A stretch of 40,246 nt of DNA from Bacillus sp. JCM 19058 (GTDB taxonomy: Bacteria; Bacillota; Bacilli; Bacillales_H; Bacillaceae_D). Below are positions 1 to 8,034 of this stretch, piece after piece. The stretch covers positions 1 to 40,246 of the forward strand of contig BAXO01000051.1 of the NCBI GenBank assembly GCA_001310555.1, given 5' to 3'. Both the position numbers and the translations under genes were made by a program. The notes beneath the pieces were generated by a model. The model saw only the letters and a list, made by a program, of their open reading frames with translations, made no database searches and was not told the DNA's origin. How positions within the stretch are numbered: position 1 is the stretch's first letter; each line of letters opens with the position of its first letter.

Positions 1-3
1 TGT

Positions 4-117
4 CGAATCCCGGCCCTCTCCCGGCGAATCCTGACTCTCTCCCGGCGGATCCTGGCTCTCTCCCGACGAATCTTCCCTCTCTCCAGACGAATCCCTCTGC
101 TTTCCCGACGAATCAAG
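4..117. repeat. 21-nt tandem repeat (minisatellite), five full units plus a partial
   Basis: Five consecutive 21-base units start at 4, 25, 46, 67 and 88, with a partial sixth at 109. Each begins CGAATC or CGGATC and carries a CTCTCCCG-like core. Because 21 is a multiple of three, frames stay open through the array. On the plus strand it reads as heptads R-I-x-x-L-S-R and ends RIK-stop at 118-120. On the minus strand an ATG at 134 opens MNNDFYLIRRE followed by I-R-R-E-R-x-R heptads running out of the window. I see no convincing ribosome binding site for the minus frame, so I call a repeat, not a gene. It lies just beyond the rplS terminator. Confidence 0.85.
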
Positions 118-242
118 TAAAAATCATTGTTCATGTTTACAACGCGAATATTACAAGCCAAATACGCTTTTCTACCAGCTCCCTTTTCAATCCCGCACAA
201 ATCAAGACGTCTTATTTTCGTTACATTAAATGTTTTATCAAC

Positions 243-285
243 GCAAAAAGAGCGCCCTCATCACTGAGAAACACTCTTTTTTTTC
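243..285 (-). terminator. Rho-independent terminator of rplS
   Basis: On the minus strand a hairpin with GAGTG pairing to CGCTC (one G-U pair) and an inner CTC/GAG stem is followed by CTTTTTG. An A-rich tract precedes it, so it may work in both directions. It lies about 40 bases after the rplS stop codon and ends the ribosomal-protein operon. Confidence 0.7.
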
Positions 286-325
286 TTTTCATTGAAAACG
301 GCACCTGTATTTGCTACTTTTCCGC

Positions 326-670
326 TTATCGAATTTCTTTAATACGCGCTGCTTTACCGCGTAGGTTACGCAAGTAGTAAAGCTTCGCACGACGTACTTT
401 ACCACGGCGTTTCACTTCAATCTCAGCGATTTTCGGTGAATGTAATGGGAATGTACGTTCAACACCTACACCGTAAGAGATTTTGCGAACAGTAAACGTT
501 TCACTTACTCCGGTTCCACGGAGTCTGATTACAACGCCTTCAAAAATTTGAATACGCTCACGAGTTCCTTCCACGACCTTTACATGAACACGTAAAGTGT
601 CTCCTGGACGAAAAGCGGGAAGATCGGTACGTATCTGCTCATTTGTAATTTCACGGATAATGTTGCTCAT
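326..670 (-). CDS. rplS: 50S ribosomal protein L19
   Basis: L19 of the large ribosomal subunit, at the interface with the 30S subunit. The 114-residue protein starts [12 protein letters not shown] and shows the family hallmarks [33 protein letters not shown] and the basic tail [19 protein letters not shown]. The open frame extends 29 codons further upstream, but the ATG at 670 follows GGAAGGAG at normal spacing and gives the family length. It is the last gene of the block and has its own promoter and structured leader, so it can be expressed apart from trmD. No frame damage. Confidence 0.97.
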   Translation of the reverse strand: MSNIIREITNEQIRTDLPAFRPGDTLRVHVKVVEGTRERIQIFEGVVIRLRGTGVSETFTVRKISYGVGVERTFPLHSPKIAEIEVKRRGKVRRAKLYYLRNLRGKAARIKEIR

Positions 671-698
671 CGTATAATTCCACTCCTTCCATACAGAT

Positions 699-752
699 GC
701 TCTTGCCACAACTAATACGCGACAGCGGAACATCGTAATTACGGGCATAAGC
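699..752 (-). promoter_or_regulatory. Structured 5' leader of rplS, probable L19 leader
   Basis: Between the promoter and the rplS start the minus-strand RNA can form an outer stem (GCUUAUGCC with GGCAAGAGC, 8 of 9 pairs) enclosing an inner stem (UAAUUACG with CGUAUUA, one bulge) and a loop containing AUGUUCCGCUG. Firmicute rplS genes are known to carry an autoregulatory L19 leader, and position and architecture fit. Membership is inferred from folding by eye, not from a covariance search. Confidence 0.6.
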
Positions 753-762
753 CACAACGATC

Positions 763-791
763 ATATTATCATAGTCAAACGGCGATCTCAA
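763..791 (-). promoter_or_regulatory. SigA-type promoter for rplS
   Basis: TTGAGA (786-791) and TAATAT (763-768) are separated by exactly 17 bases on the minus strand. Transcription would start near 756 and give a leader of about 85 bases. The -35 box overlaps the repaired end of trmD. Confidence 0.7.
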
Positions 792-1528
792 GGCTTTTTA
801 TGCTCTTTCTGAAAATCTTTCAGCACTTTTGCTCTTCCTCGCTCAACTCCCGAGAATTAAGAAGATCAGGCGCTTTCCAAGGTTCTTTTTACCGATTCGC
901 GCTCACGCCAGCGTTCAATGTTTTCATGGTGTCCAGAAAGCAGCACTTTCGGCACCTTCATCCCGCGAAACTCTGCAGGCCTCGTATATTGAGGGTGCTC
1001 AAGTAAGCCAGTAGAAAAAGAGTCAGTAACAGCTGATTCACTATTTCCAAGCACTCCGGGCAGTAAGCGAACGACGCTGTCTGTCACGACCATCGCTCCT
1101 AGCTCGCCCCCAGTTAGTACGTAATCACCGATTGAAATCTCTTCTGTGACTAAATGCTTACGAATTCGTTCGTCATAGCCTTCATAATGCCCGCATATTA
1201 AGATCAGATGGTTTTCTTGTGACAGCTGCTCTGCCTTCTTTTGCGTGTACCGTTCGCCTTGGGGACAGAGCAGGACGACGCGTGGCGTATCATTCGACTG
1301 CTGCGTTACATTATCGACAGCATCGAAAATCGGTTGAGGTTGCAGTACCATTCCTGCACCGCCACCATACGGATAATCGTCGACCTTTTTATGCTTATTA
1401 TTTGCAAATTGCCGAAAATCGACGACGTTGTAGTCAACTAGTGAGCGCTCTTGCGCCTGTCTTAATATAGAATTGTTAAGAACACCTGTAAACATGTCTG
1501 GAAACAGCGTTAGAATATCAATTCTCAT
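788..1528 (-). CDS. trmD: tRNA (guanine37-N1)-methyltransferase TrmD, frame-disrupted near the C-terminus
   Basis: TrmD methylates G37 of tRNAs from S-adenosylmethionine and prevents +1 frameshifting. The frame from 1528 shows [13 protein letters not shown], the active-site segment [12 protein letters not shown], the trefoil-knot motif [13 protein letters not shown] and [16 protein letters not shown]. The simple frame stops at 866 after 220 residues, about 25 short. The next frame continues with [15 protein letters not shown], the expected C-terminal helix, and the first frame then resumes with [13 protein letters not shown] and stops at 788. Two compensating indels (near 874-876 and 827-830) would give 246 residues, the family length. 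The start overlaps the rimM stop by four bases (ATGA). Confidence 0.9.
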
Positions 1529-2043
1529 TCGAGTAAGCCCTCTAATAAATGGATGCGAATCGTCTTTTTGGAAATATCAATTTCCTTAATAACATCTTCA
1601 ATATATGGCAGCAAAAGGTCTTTTTCTCCGTTTGAACGCTGAACGACCCAGACATCGTTTGCACCGGTTGCAAGAATCTCCTTCACCTTGCCGAGAGCTT
1701 CATTCTGCTCAGTGACAACCGTACAGCCGATAATCTCATGGTAATAATATTCATGCTCTTCAAGCTCATGCAAATCGGCTGCTGATACAAATAACGTGCA
1801 GCCCTTCAACCATTCGACATCGTTGATCGTGGGATAGCCTTCAAATTGCAGCAAATCGAATTGCTTATGCTTTCGATGATTGGCTACTACGACCTGAACC
1901 TCTTGCTGCCCTTCCGTCTGAACCATCAACCGTGCACCGACGGCATAACGCTCTTCGGCAAAATCGGTATTGGAGATGACCCGTACTTCACCACGTATGC
2001 CATGTGTATTTACTATTTTGCCAACTCTCAACCAGCTAGTCAT
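1525..2043 (-). CDS. rimM: 16S rRNA processing protein RimM
   Basis: RimM assists maturation of the 30S head and binds S19. The 172-residue protein starts [20 protein letters not shown], the conserved RimM N-terminal barrel, and ends with a PRC-barrel domain ([40 protein letters not shown]). The open frame runs 13 codons further upstream, but the internal ATG at 2043 matches the family start. It overlaps the ylqD stop by eight bases and the trmD start by four, so the three genes are translationally coupled. Undamaged. Confidence 0.95.
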   Translation of the reverse strand: MTSWLRVGKIVNTHGIRGEVRVISNTDFAEERYAVGARLMVQTEGQQEVQVVVANHRKHKQFDLLQFEGYPTINDVEWLKGCTLFVSAADLHELEEHEYYYHEIIGCTVVTEQNEALGKVKEILATGANDVWVVQRSNGEKDLLLPYIEDVIKEIDISKKTIRIHLLEGLLE

Positions 2044-2449
2044 TTTGATTCCCACTTTCGCGAATTTCATGGACACGTCCATCTTTTATGATGATTTCCA
2101 GTTGATTTTCTTGATCGTACCAGCGATCGCCGATATTGAGATCGAGTACGATATCCGTCGTTCCATCCCGTATCTCTGAGCCTAACTCCAGTTTATGTAA
2201 CTGTTGTACTTTAAAGGAGATGGTTTCTAGCCTTTCCTCGCGTTGCCTGATTTCCTGTCTATATTTTTGACGAATCTTCTGCTGCTCATGCCTGTTTGTC
2301 ATATCTTTCGTTGCTTTATGAAGCTGAAATTCTAGCTGCTCTAATTCTCTCCGGCAACGATCCATTTCTCCTTGGAATTCAAGAATAATTTGCGCTTTCT
2401 TAGCTTCTGTCATGACATGCTTGACGACTGCCGTTCGCACAATCTTCAT
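2036..2449 (-). CDS. ylqD: YlqD family protein of unknown function
   Basis: A 137-residue protein at the position of B. subtilis ylqD between khpA and rimM. The N-terminus is [18 protein letters not shown]. Residues about 25-90 are a charged coiled coil ([23 protein letters not shown]), followed by a small acidic domain ([21 protein letters not shown]). A clear site TTAGGAG precedes the ATG. No biochemical role is established; conserved neighbours suggest a ribosome-related function, which is inference. Confidence 0.88.
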   Translation of the reverse strand: MKIVRTAVVKHVMTEAKKAQIILEFQGEMDRCRRELEQLEFQLHKATKDMTNRHEQQKIRQKYRQEIRQREERLETISFKVQQLHKLELGSEIRDGTTDIVLDLNIGDRWYDQENQLEIIIKDGRVHEIRESGNQND

Positions 2450-2598
2450 CGGTCACACTCCTAACGACACATTTTTCGAACCCGAACCGATTGACATTTT
2501 ATTGAATCGCAACGAACCAGCTCAGCCTGTAAGAACGAGCTCCCTTCTATCAGTTGAAGAAAATTCGTATGCGGAGGAATCGCTCTTAAAATAAGACA

Positions 2599-2626
2599 AT
2601 AAAAAGGGAGAGGTTCCCCTCACCCT
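2599..2626 (-). terminator. Terminator after khpA
   Basis: Minus-strand hairpin AGGGTGAGG / CCTCTCCCT with one mismatch and a GGAA loop, followed by TTTTTATT. It begins about 14 bases after the khpA stop. It would end or attenuate the rpsP-khpA transcript before ylqD. Confidence 0.7.
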
Positions 2627-2639
2627 TCTTCAGCGCTGC

Positions 2640-2869
2640 TTACTCCACGATGTCTAAACGCACTCGCTTATTTTGCGCCATTGCTGCCGCATAAACAACC
2701 GAACGCATTGCCTTCGCTGTCCGACCCTGCTTACCAATTATTCGCCCCATATCATCGGGTGAACGGTTAGCTGTAAGCAAAGTGTCGAGCCTTCCGGCTG
2801 TTCGTCTACCCGAACATATTCAGGTTCATCAACTAGGGCTTTCGCCATGTGTTCAACTAACGCTTTCAT
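2640..2869 (-). CDS. khpA: KH-domain RNA-binding protein KhpA (YlqC), one-base frameshift
   Basis: KhpA is a small KH-domain protein that pairs with KhpB (Jag) and binds RNA in Gram-positive bacteria. The ATG at 2869 follows AAAGGAG and reads MKALVEHMAKALVDEPE, then LQLTVHP. The frame breaks at a GGG run (2757-2759). Adding one base gives HPDDMGRIIGKQGRTAKAMR, the conserved KH GxxG loop (here GKQG), and the natural end VRLDIVE. The repaired length is 76 residues, the family size. It sits 12 bases after rpsP. The gene is too short and broken to appear as one open frame. Confidence 0.9.
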
Positions 2870-2881
2870 TCGCATTCTCCT

Positions 2882-3166
2882 TTAGGAAGAATTACTTCTG
2901 ATTTTTTTTGCGTCGTGCAGCTTTTTCATTAGGCCGACATTTGAGAACAGGTTTCTCACCGTGTCAGAAGGCTTTGCTCCTTTTAACATCCAGTCAAGAG
3001 CCTTATCTTCTTTAATGTCAAATTTAGCCGGCTCGCTAAGAGGATTGTATGTGCCAATTTCCTCAATAAAACGACCATCACGCGGAGCGCGTGAATCAGC
3101 GACCACTACACGATAAAATGGGGACTTTTTAGAACCCATACGCTTTAAACGAATTTTTACTGCCAT
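2882..3166 (-). CDS. rpsP: 30S ribosomal protein S16
   Basis: S16 is a primary assembly protein of the 30S subunit. The 94-residue frame shows [38 protein letters not shown] and [13 protein letters not shown], all conserved. The last residues follow an 8-base T run (2902-2909). As written the end is [11 protein letters not shown]; if two bases of the run are excess it becomes HDAKNQK-stop, closer to the usual S16 end and length. It leads the rpsP-khpA unit and has its own promoter. Confidence 0.96.
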   Translation of the reverse strand: MAVKIRLKRMGSKKSPFYRVVVADSRAPRDGRFIEEIGTYNPLSEPAKFDIKEDKALDWMLKGAKPSDTVRNLFSNVGLMKKLHDAKKIRSNSS

Positions 3167-3202
3167 TCGACAGACACCTCCATGAATAGTTCACAATAAT
3201 TT

Positions 3203-3230
3203 ATCTTATCATCAATTTCCCTAGAGTCAA
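3203..3230 (-). promoter_or_regulatory. Promoter for rpsP-khpA
   Basis: TTGACT (3225-3230) and TAAGAT (3203-3208) lie 16 bases apart on the minus strand in the 87-base gap between ffh and rpsP, about 40 bases before the rpsP start. The -10 could slide by one or two bases because the region is AT-rich. Confidence 0.55.
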
Positions 3231-3234
3231 CTAG

Positions 3235-3263
3235 AAAAAAAACGATTTCTCCATCAAAATGGA
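3235..3263 (-). terminator. Possible terminator overlapping the ffh stop
   Basis: A short minus-strand stem TCCAT/ATGGA overlaps the ffh stop codon and is followed by a run of eight T after seven bases. The stem is weak, so termination would be partial. Confidence 0.4.
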
Positions 3264-4610
3264 AGCTTGAAGCCTCCGAGACCTTTGCCTTTGTTCTTGC
3301 CTTTTCCGCCTGACATATTCGTCATTTGCTTCATCATTTTCTTCATATCTTCAAATTGCTTCAGCAGGCGATTGACATCCTGAATCGATGTCCCGCTTCC
3401 TTTGGCAATCCGGCGACGACGGCTAGCGTTCATTAAGCTAGGGTCTTGTTTTTCCTGCTTTGTCATTGAGCGCACAATCGCTTCAACTCGGCCAATTTGC
3501 TTTTCATCGACCTGTAAATTCTTCATCTTTCGCCTTGTTCATCCCAGGCATCATATTGAGAAGCTCATCTAGCGGTCCCATGCTACGTACTTGTTCCAGC
3601 TGTTCGAGAAAATCGTCAAAAGTAAAATCCATTGTTCTCATTTTTTTCTCGAGCTCACGCGCCTTTTCTTCGTCGACATTGACCTGGGCTTTCTCAATCA
3701 AACTAAGAACGTCACCCATACCAAGAATACGCGAAGCCATTCTCTCCGGATGGAAAGGCTCGAGCTGGTCAATTTTCTCGCCCATACCGGCGAATTTAAT
3801 CGGCGTATTCGTCACTGCCTTGACAGAAATAGCTGCTCCACCGCGTGTATCTCCATCAAGCTTTGTCAGGACAACACCCGTTACGTCCAGCTGTTCATTA
3901 AAGCTTTCGGCAACATTCACCGCATCCTGACCCGTCATCGCATCGACGACGAGAAGAATTTCATCTGGGCCAGCGATTTCCTTAATTTGCTGAAGCTCAT
4001 CCATCAAGTCTTCGTCGATATGCAGCCGTCCTGCTGTATCGATAAGCACATAGTCATGATGTTCTTCCTTTGCCTTCTCAATCGCCTGCTTGGCAATTTC
4101 AACGGGACTGACATCGTCTCCTAAAGCAAAGACAGGCATATTCAATTGTTTACCGAGTGTTTGAAGCTGGTCGATCGCTGCTGGTCGATAAACATCGGCA
4201 GCCACAAGAAGAGGACTTCGGTTCTGCTTTTTACGCAAGTGGTTGGCAAGCTTAGCTGTTGTTGTCGTTTTCCCTGCTCCTTGCAGACCGACGAGCATAA
4301 CAACAGTCGGCGGCTTTTTAGCCAAGGCAATCTTACTTTGCTCTCCACCCATTAACGCGGTAAGCTCTTCATTAACGACCTTTATCACTTGCTGGCCCGG
4401 AGTCAGACTCTTCATGACTTCCTGTCCAAGAGCCTTCTCCCTTACATTGGCAATAAACTGCTTTACTACTTTAAAGTTAACATCCGCCTCAAGTAAAGCA
4501 AGTCGAACCTCGCGCATCATATCCTTAATATCCTGTTCGCTTACTTTCCCTTTTCCGCGAATTTTCGTTAATGTATCCTGTAGCCGCTCTGCTAAACCTT
4601 CAAATGCCAT
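3254..4610 (-). CDS. ffh: Signal recognition particle GTPase Ffh, one-base frameshift
   Basis: Ffh binds 4.5S/scRNA and signal sequences and hands ribosomes to FtsY at the membrane. The N domain begins [14 protein letters not shown]. The G domain carries [15 protein letters not shown] (about residues 105-119), the insertion box, DTAGRLHID and [12 protein letters not shown]. The M domain follows with the linker [13 protein letters not shown] and the RNA-binding [13 protein letters not shown], ending GGFKLPF. The first frame ends at 3504 and the remainder reads from 3526 in the next frame; removing one base near 3528-3530 restores [11 protein letters not shown] and gives 451 residues. ylxM lies 11 bases upstream, the classic pair. 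Confidence 0.95.
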
Positions 4611-4621
4611 TTTGTCGCCTC

Positions 4622-4951
4622 CTAGTCCAATTTCTCAAGAGATTCCACTACAGTCAGAATCTCTTCAGGAGTCGCGTTGCTTTTGAGTGCCTGCTGTAGC
4701 TGCGCCAGCAAAGCAGAACGCTGCTCAAACTTCCTAAGCAAGCCAAGCTTTTGTTCATACTCTTCCAGCATCGCCTCTGTCCGTTTAATGTTATCATAAA
4801 CAGCCTGACGACTCACATCATATTCTTCGGCAATTTCACCAAGGGAAAAATCATCAAGGTAATACAACGCCATATATTGACGCTGCTTTGGCGTCAGCAG
4901 CGATTGATAAAAATCGAACAAGTAATTCATCCGTAACGTCTTATCAAGCAC
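4622..4951 (-). CDS. ylxM: YlxM, helix-turn-helix SRP-associated regulator
   Basis: YlxM family, an HTH protein encoded just before ffh and reported to modulate SRP in streptococci. Conserved core: [49 protein letters not shown] place the start at the GTG at 4951, after AAGGAG with a 9-base gap, giving 109 residues as in B. subtilis. An ATG at 4993 lies in the same frame, but it falls inside the -10 region of the promoter and cannot be on the transcript. Undamaged. Confidence 0.92.
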   Translation of the reverse strand: MLDKTLRMNYLFDFYQSLLTPKQRQYMALYYLDDFSLGEIAEEYDVSRQAVYDNIKRTEAMLEEYEQKLGLLRKFEQRSALLAQLQQALKSNATPEEILTVVESLEKLD

Positions 4952-4994
4952 CTGCTTCAGCTCCTTGTTAAGTGATTCTCCTTTACAAGACATT

Positions 4995-5023
4995 ATCATA
5001 CAGTATCGATTTTCGTGTGTCAA
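4995..5023 (-). promoter_or_regulatory. Strong SigA promoter for ylxM-ffh
   Basis: Consensus TTGACA (5018-5023) and TATGAT (4995-5000) with a 17-base spacer on the minus strand. Transcription would begin near 4988, about 37 bases before the GTG start of ylxM. This is the best promoter match in the window. Confidence 0.85.
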
Positions 5024-5425
5024 GTTTTTTTTCTTGGCAAACGACGAGCGACACGGGAGCAAACATTGCGGATTGTTGGAACTGAGCACAAAAATGAAAG
5101 CTTAATAAACCGCAGTTGCGATTATGAGGCTTAACAAAGCCGGGTATTCTATAAGTGAGACTGCCCTCAGCGGATTCTCCAGTGCTGCTAGTTAAACAAT
5201 CGGACAGCACGGCTTGAATCGATTCGGCGAAAGTGAAGGCGAGCTTCTACCATTTATGAGGGACAAATAAGGCGGCCTTAAACTAAGTTTGCCGAAGGAA
5301 AAAGAATTCGTCAGCAGCCGCTTTAGTGAAGGGTGGGAACTATTTTGCTATAGACCCACACGATTTTCATTTGCTAGGATGAAGAGACAGCTTTTCACCT
5401 TCCAAATCTAAAAAGGAGCGATCGC
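5024..5425. other. Intergenic region between ylxM and the CDF gene
   Basis: About 400 bases between divergent genes. The left edge holds the ylxM promoter. At 5288-5302 lies TTTGCCGAAGGAAAA, resembling the manganese-regulator MntR box. Short frames here have no family features. No clear promoter for the plus-strand gene is visible. Confidence 0.6.
5288..5302 (+). promoter_or_regulatory. Possible MntR-like operator
   Basis: TTTGCCGAAGGAAAA resembles B. subtilis MntR sites of the type TTTGCC-TTA-AGGAAA, but is one base shorter in the centre. It sits about 125 bases before a CDF gene whose metal-site residues fit manganese. Sequence likeness and context are the only support. Confidence 0.35.
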
Positions 5426-6308
5426 ATGGAAACGCACAACCACAATCAGCTCAAGCAAAGCGAAAAAGGTGCTTGGTTAAGCATTGCGACATTTTTGTCA
5501 CTTGCAGCGATTAAGCTTACGATAGGAATCACTTTTCACTCTGAAGCGCTGCGGGCCGACGGCTTAAACAATACGACAGACGTGTTTGCTGCGATTGCAA
5601 TCTTAGTTGGATTGAAAATAGCGCAAAAGCCGCCGGACAGCGACCATCCGTACGGTCATTTCCGCGCCGAGACGATCGCCTCTCTAATCGCTTCTTTTAT
5701 TATTTTTGCCGTTGGCTTGCAAGTATTAATTGAAGGGATGCGTTCGATTTTTTTCGCCGAAGGAAGCGGCACCACATATGATTGCAGCTTGGGTTGCCCT
5801 AGCGAGTGCGCTCATTCTATATCTTGTTTACCGCTATAATATAAAACTCTCCAAGCGGCTGAATAACCATGCCCTGAGAGCTGTCGCCGCTGATAACAAG
5901 GCAGACGCATACGTCAGCTTAGGTGCCTTTGTCGGGATATTCGCCTCCCAATTTCGCCTTGGCTGGATCGATACCGTGACGGCTTTAATTGTAGGGCTGA
6001 TCATTTGTAAAACAGGGTGGGATATATTTCGCCATACCGTCCATTCGCTTACTGACGGATTCAGCGAAAAGAAAATCAAAGCATTTAAAAGAACGATTGA
6101 ACAGATTGAGCATGTCAAAAGCGTTCAAACGCTGCGTGCCCGATATTCCGGGAGCTCTGTCTATGCCGATGTCGTCATCAAGGTTGATTCAGATTTGAAT
6201 GTAAAGGAAAGCCATACGATCGCTGACAACATTGAGCAGCTTATGACTGATAAATTTCACATTGTTCACACGCACGTCCATATTGAACCCGATGACAGGG
6301 AGGAATGA
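5426..6308 (+). CDS. CDF-family cation exporter, manganese-type site, one-base frameshift
   Basis: Cation diffusion facilitator: a membrane antiporter with six helices and a cytoplasmic domain, acting as a dimer. Start METHNHNQ after AAAAAGGAG. Helix 2 carries RADGLNNTTDVFAA (N-x3-D) and helix 5 carries AVAADNKADAYVSLGA (D-x3-D). N/D plus D/D is the pattern of the manganese group such as B. subtilis MneP/MneS, so Mn(II) export is likely but inferred. DHPYGHFRAE follows helix 2. The cytoplasmic domain ends HIVHTHVHIEPDD. The frame breaks at a 7-T run (5748-5754); removing one T gives 293 residues. This gene does not belong to the ancestral cluster and runs opposite to it, toward ftsY. Confidence 0.88.
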
Positions 6309-6669
6309 AAGCAAATTTTCTGCAAGCTGAACACATTGGGAAATTACAACTTTTTTTAGTTGACTGCCAACTGTGCTTTGATAAAGGCGGGCGATTTAGG
6401 AGAGTAGCTGCACCCCTTTTTTACGGCGGTATGAGAAAACTGAAGTCAACGAAAAAGGCGGTTCCGTTAGAAGCGACCGGACGCGTGATAACTTCTGTCA
6501 TGAACGTGCGTTTTCGTTCGCTTTCGTTCGCTTTGCTGGTGATGCCCTTTGGCCGTCTTTAAAATATGAATTGGACTAAGGTACGCGTGAGAAGGTCGTA
6601 TTGATACGGTTAGTCCCATCGCAATGTCCCGCTATGTTTCAATTCTCAAAAACCCCATTAAGTAAGCAA

Positions 6670-6711
6670 ACCTCGAGACATTTTATTATGACTCGAGGTG
6701 TTGTTCTTTTT
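6670..6711 (+). terminator. Terminator-like hairpin downstream of the CDF gene
   Basis: Perfect 8-bp stem ACCTCGAG/CTCGAGGT with a 14-base AT-rich loop, followed by GTTGTTCTTTTT. It is 360 bases past the CDF stop, so the transcript would have a long untranslated tail. Confidence 0.6.
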
Positions 6712-6960
6712 AGATGAATACAGCTTTTACGATTGGCTGTCTATCGCTGTGGGCGATAGCCCGAGTTCCTCAACACTTTATTGCAACTCTAGAGACGCGC
6801 AATCGGCGGAAGTCGGGTGTTTGTCCTGCGGCTAACCACTAGGTTTCTTTGCTATATCACGACATGAAGGTTGAAACCCACCGGCGTGACGATTAGTTCG
6901 ACGCCCGCCTGCAGAAAGCGTGCCACCATCCTGGAGCGGCTGCATTCCCTCTTACTCACA

Positions 6961-7019
6961 AAAATAGAAAGGGCTAGTCCCGTTAAAGGTTATTTTCATA
7001 ACCCTTTTGGGACAGCCCC
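6961..7019 (-). terminator. Long two-stem terminator of ftsY
   Basis: Minus-strand GGGCTGTCCC pairs with GGGACTAGCCC (one bulge). Inside is a second stem AAAGGGTTAT-GAAA-ATAACCTTT. The hairpin is followed by TTTCTATTTTT and begins a few bases after the ftsY stop. Confidence 0.8.
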
Positions 7020-7025
7020 ATCTTA

Positions 7026-8017
7026 TTATTCGCTCTCCGGCTCTTCGAGCATATCCTTAAACAAGCCGTAAACAAATTGCTCTGCCTGAAACGGTTGAAG
7101 GTCGTCCACCTGTTCGCCGAGTCCGATAAATTTGACCGGAATATCGAGCTCCTGGTTGATCGCCAAAACGATACCGCCCTTAGCTGTCCCGTCCAGCTTT
7201 GTTAATACAATTCCTGATACATCGGTCGCTTCGCCAAACGTTTTCGCCTGAGTCATCGCATTTTGCCCAGTCGTCGCATCGAGCACGAGCAATACGTCAT
7301 GAGGTGCCCCGGGCACCTCGCGTTCGATGACGCGCTTTACCTTGGCGAGCTCATTCATTAAATTCACCTTATTTTGTAAGCGTCCAGCGGTATCGCAAAT
7401 AAGTACATCGACTTTTCGCGACTTCGCTGCTTGTAGCGCGTCAAACATGACGGCCGCTGGATCAGAGCCTTCCTGTTGCTTAATGACGTCGGCACCGACG
7501 CGCTCCCCCCAAACTTCCAGCTGCTCTATTGCTCCGGCACGGAACGTGTCGCCTGCGGCAAGCAGAACCGACTTTCCTTGCTGCTTTAAATAATTGGCGA
7601 GCTTTGCAATCGAGGTCGTCTTTCCGACCCCGTTCACGCCGACAACGAGGATAACCGTCATCCCATTTTCCTGCAGGCGTAGCCGGTTCTCGTCGTTTTC
7701 TTTCTCAAGAAATTCAGCGAGCTTTTCGGAAATGACAGGCAAAATCTCTGACGTTTCTTTAATGTTTCGATGACGAACCTCGTCCTTCAACGTATCAACT
7801 AAGCTCAATACAGTGTTCACACCGACATCAGCGCTAATTAGAATTTCTTCTAACTCATCAAAGAAATCCTCGTCCACTTTGCGATAACGATATACGAGCT
7901 CATTCATTCGTCCAGCAAACGATTCTCTTGTTTTCTCAAGACCCGATTTGAACTTATCGGTGACTTCCGTTGTTTGAGTCGTAATTTTTTTCCTTCAATC
8001 GCTTCAAAAAAACTCAT
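7026..8017 (-). CDS. ftsY: SRP receptor GTPase FtsY, two frameshifts in the N-terminus
   Basis: FtsY is the membrane-associated receptor for Ffh. The G domain is intact: GVNGVGKTTSIAKLA, DTAGRLQNK, TKLDGTAKGG and FIGLGEQVDDLQPF. The open frame starts only at 7907. The true start is the ATG at 8017 after GGAGGGG. Removing one base from each of two 7-base runs (8006-8012 and 7985-7991) gives MSFLKRLKEKITTQTTEV, the standard Bacillus FtsY start, and joins it to KSGLEKTRESFAGRMNEL. The repaired length is 329 residues without a long acidic A domain, as usual in Firmicutes. It follows smc by 17 bases. Confidence 0.93.
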
Positions 8018-8034
8018 GCTCTACCCCTCCATAG

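Larger units (their letters stand above)
6309..7025. other. Gene-free region between the CDF gene and ftsY
   Basis: About 700 bases between convergent genes. It holds a 10-base direct repeat TTTCGTTCGC (6512-6521 and 6522-6531), a terminator at 6670-6711, a small hairpin CTATCGC/GCGATAG at 6741-6759 and the ftsY terminator at 6961-7019. The open frame at 6305-6562 has mixed composition, no site and no recognisable family. I see no gene remnant. Confidence 0.6.

Noticed and set aside
1..117. CRISPR array
   Set aside because: The 21-base units are directly adjacent with no unique spacers.
3460..3930. 156-codon plus frame opposite ffh
   Set aside because: It is a serine-rich shadow of the conserved minus-strand ffh gene.
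4983..5210. 75-codon minus frame upstream of ylxM
   Set aside because: It runs across the ylxM promoter and has no site or conserved residues.
5213..5425. yybP-ykoY manganese riboswitch before the CDF gene
   Set aside because: I looked for its conserved stem and loop sequences and did not see them; only an MntR-like box is visible.
6305..6562. 85-codon frame after the CDF gene
   Set aside because: It overlaps the CDF stop, has no ribosome site of its own, no family features and a biased mixed composition.
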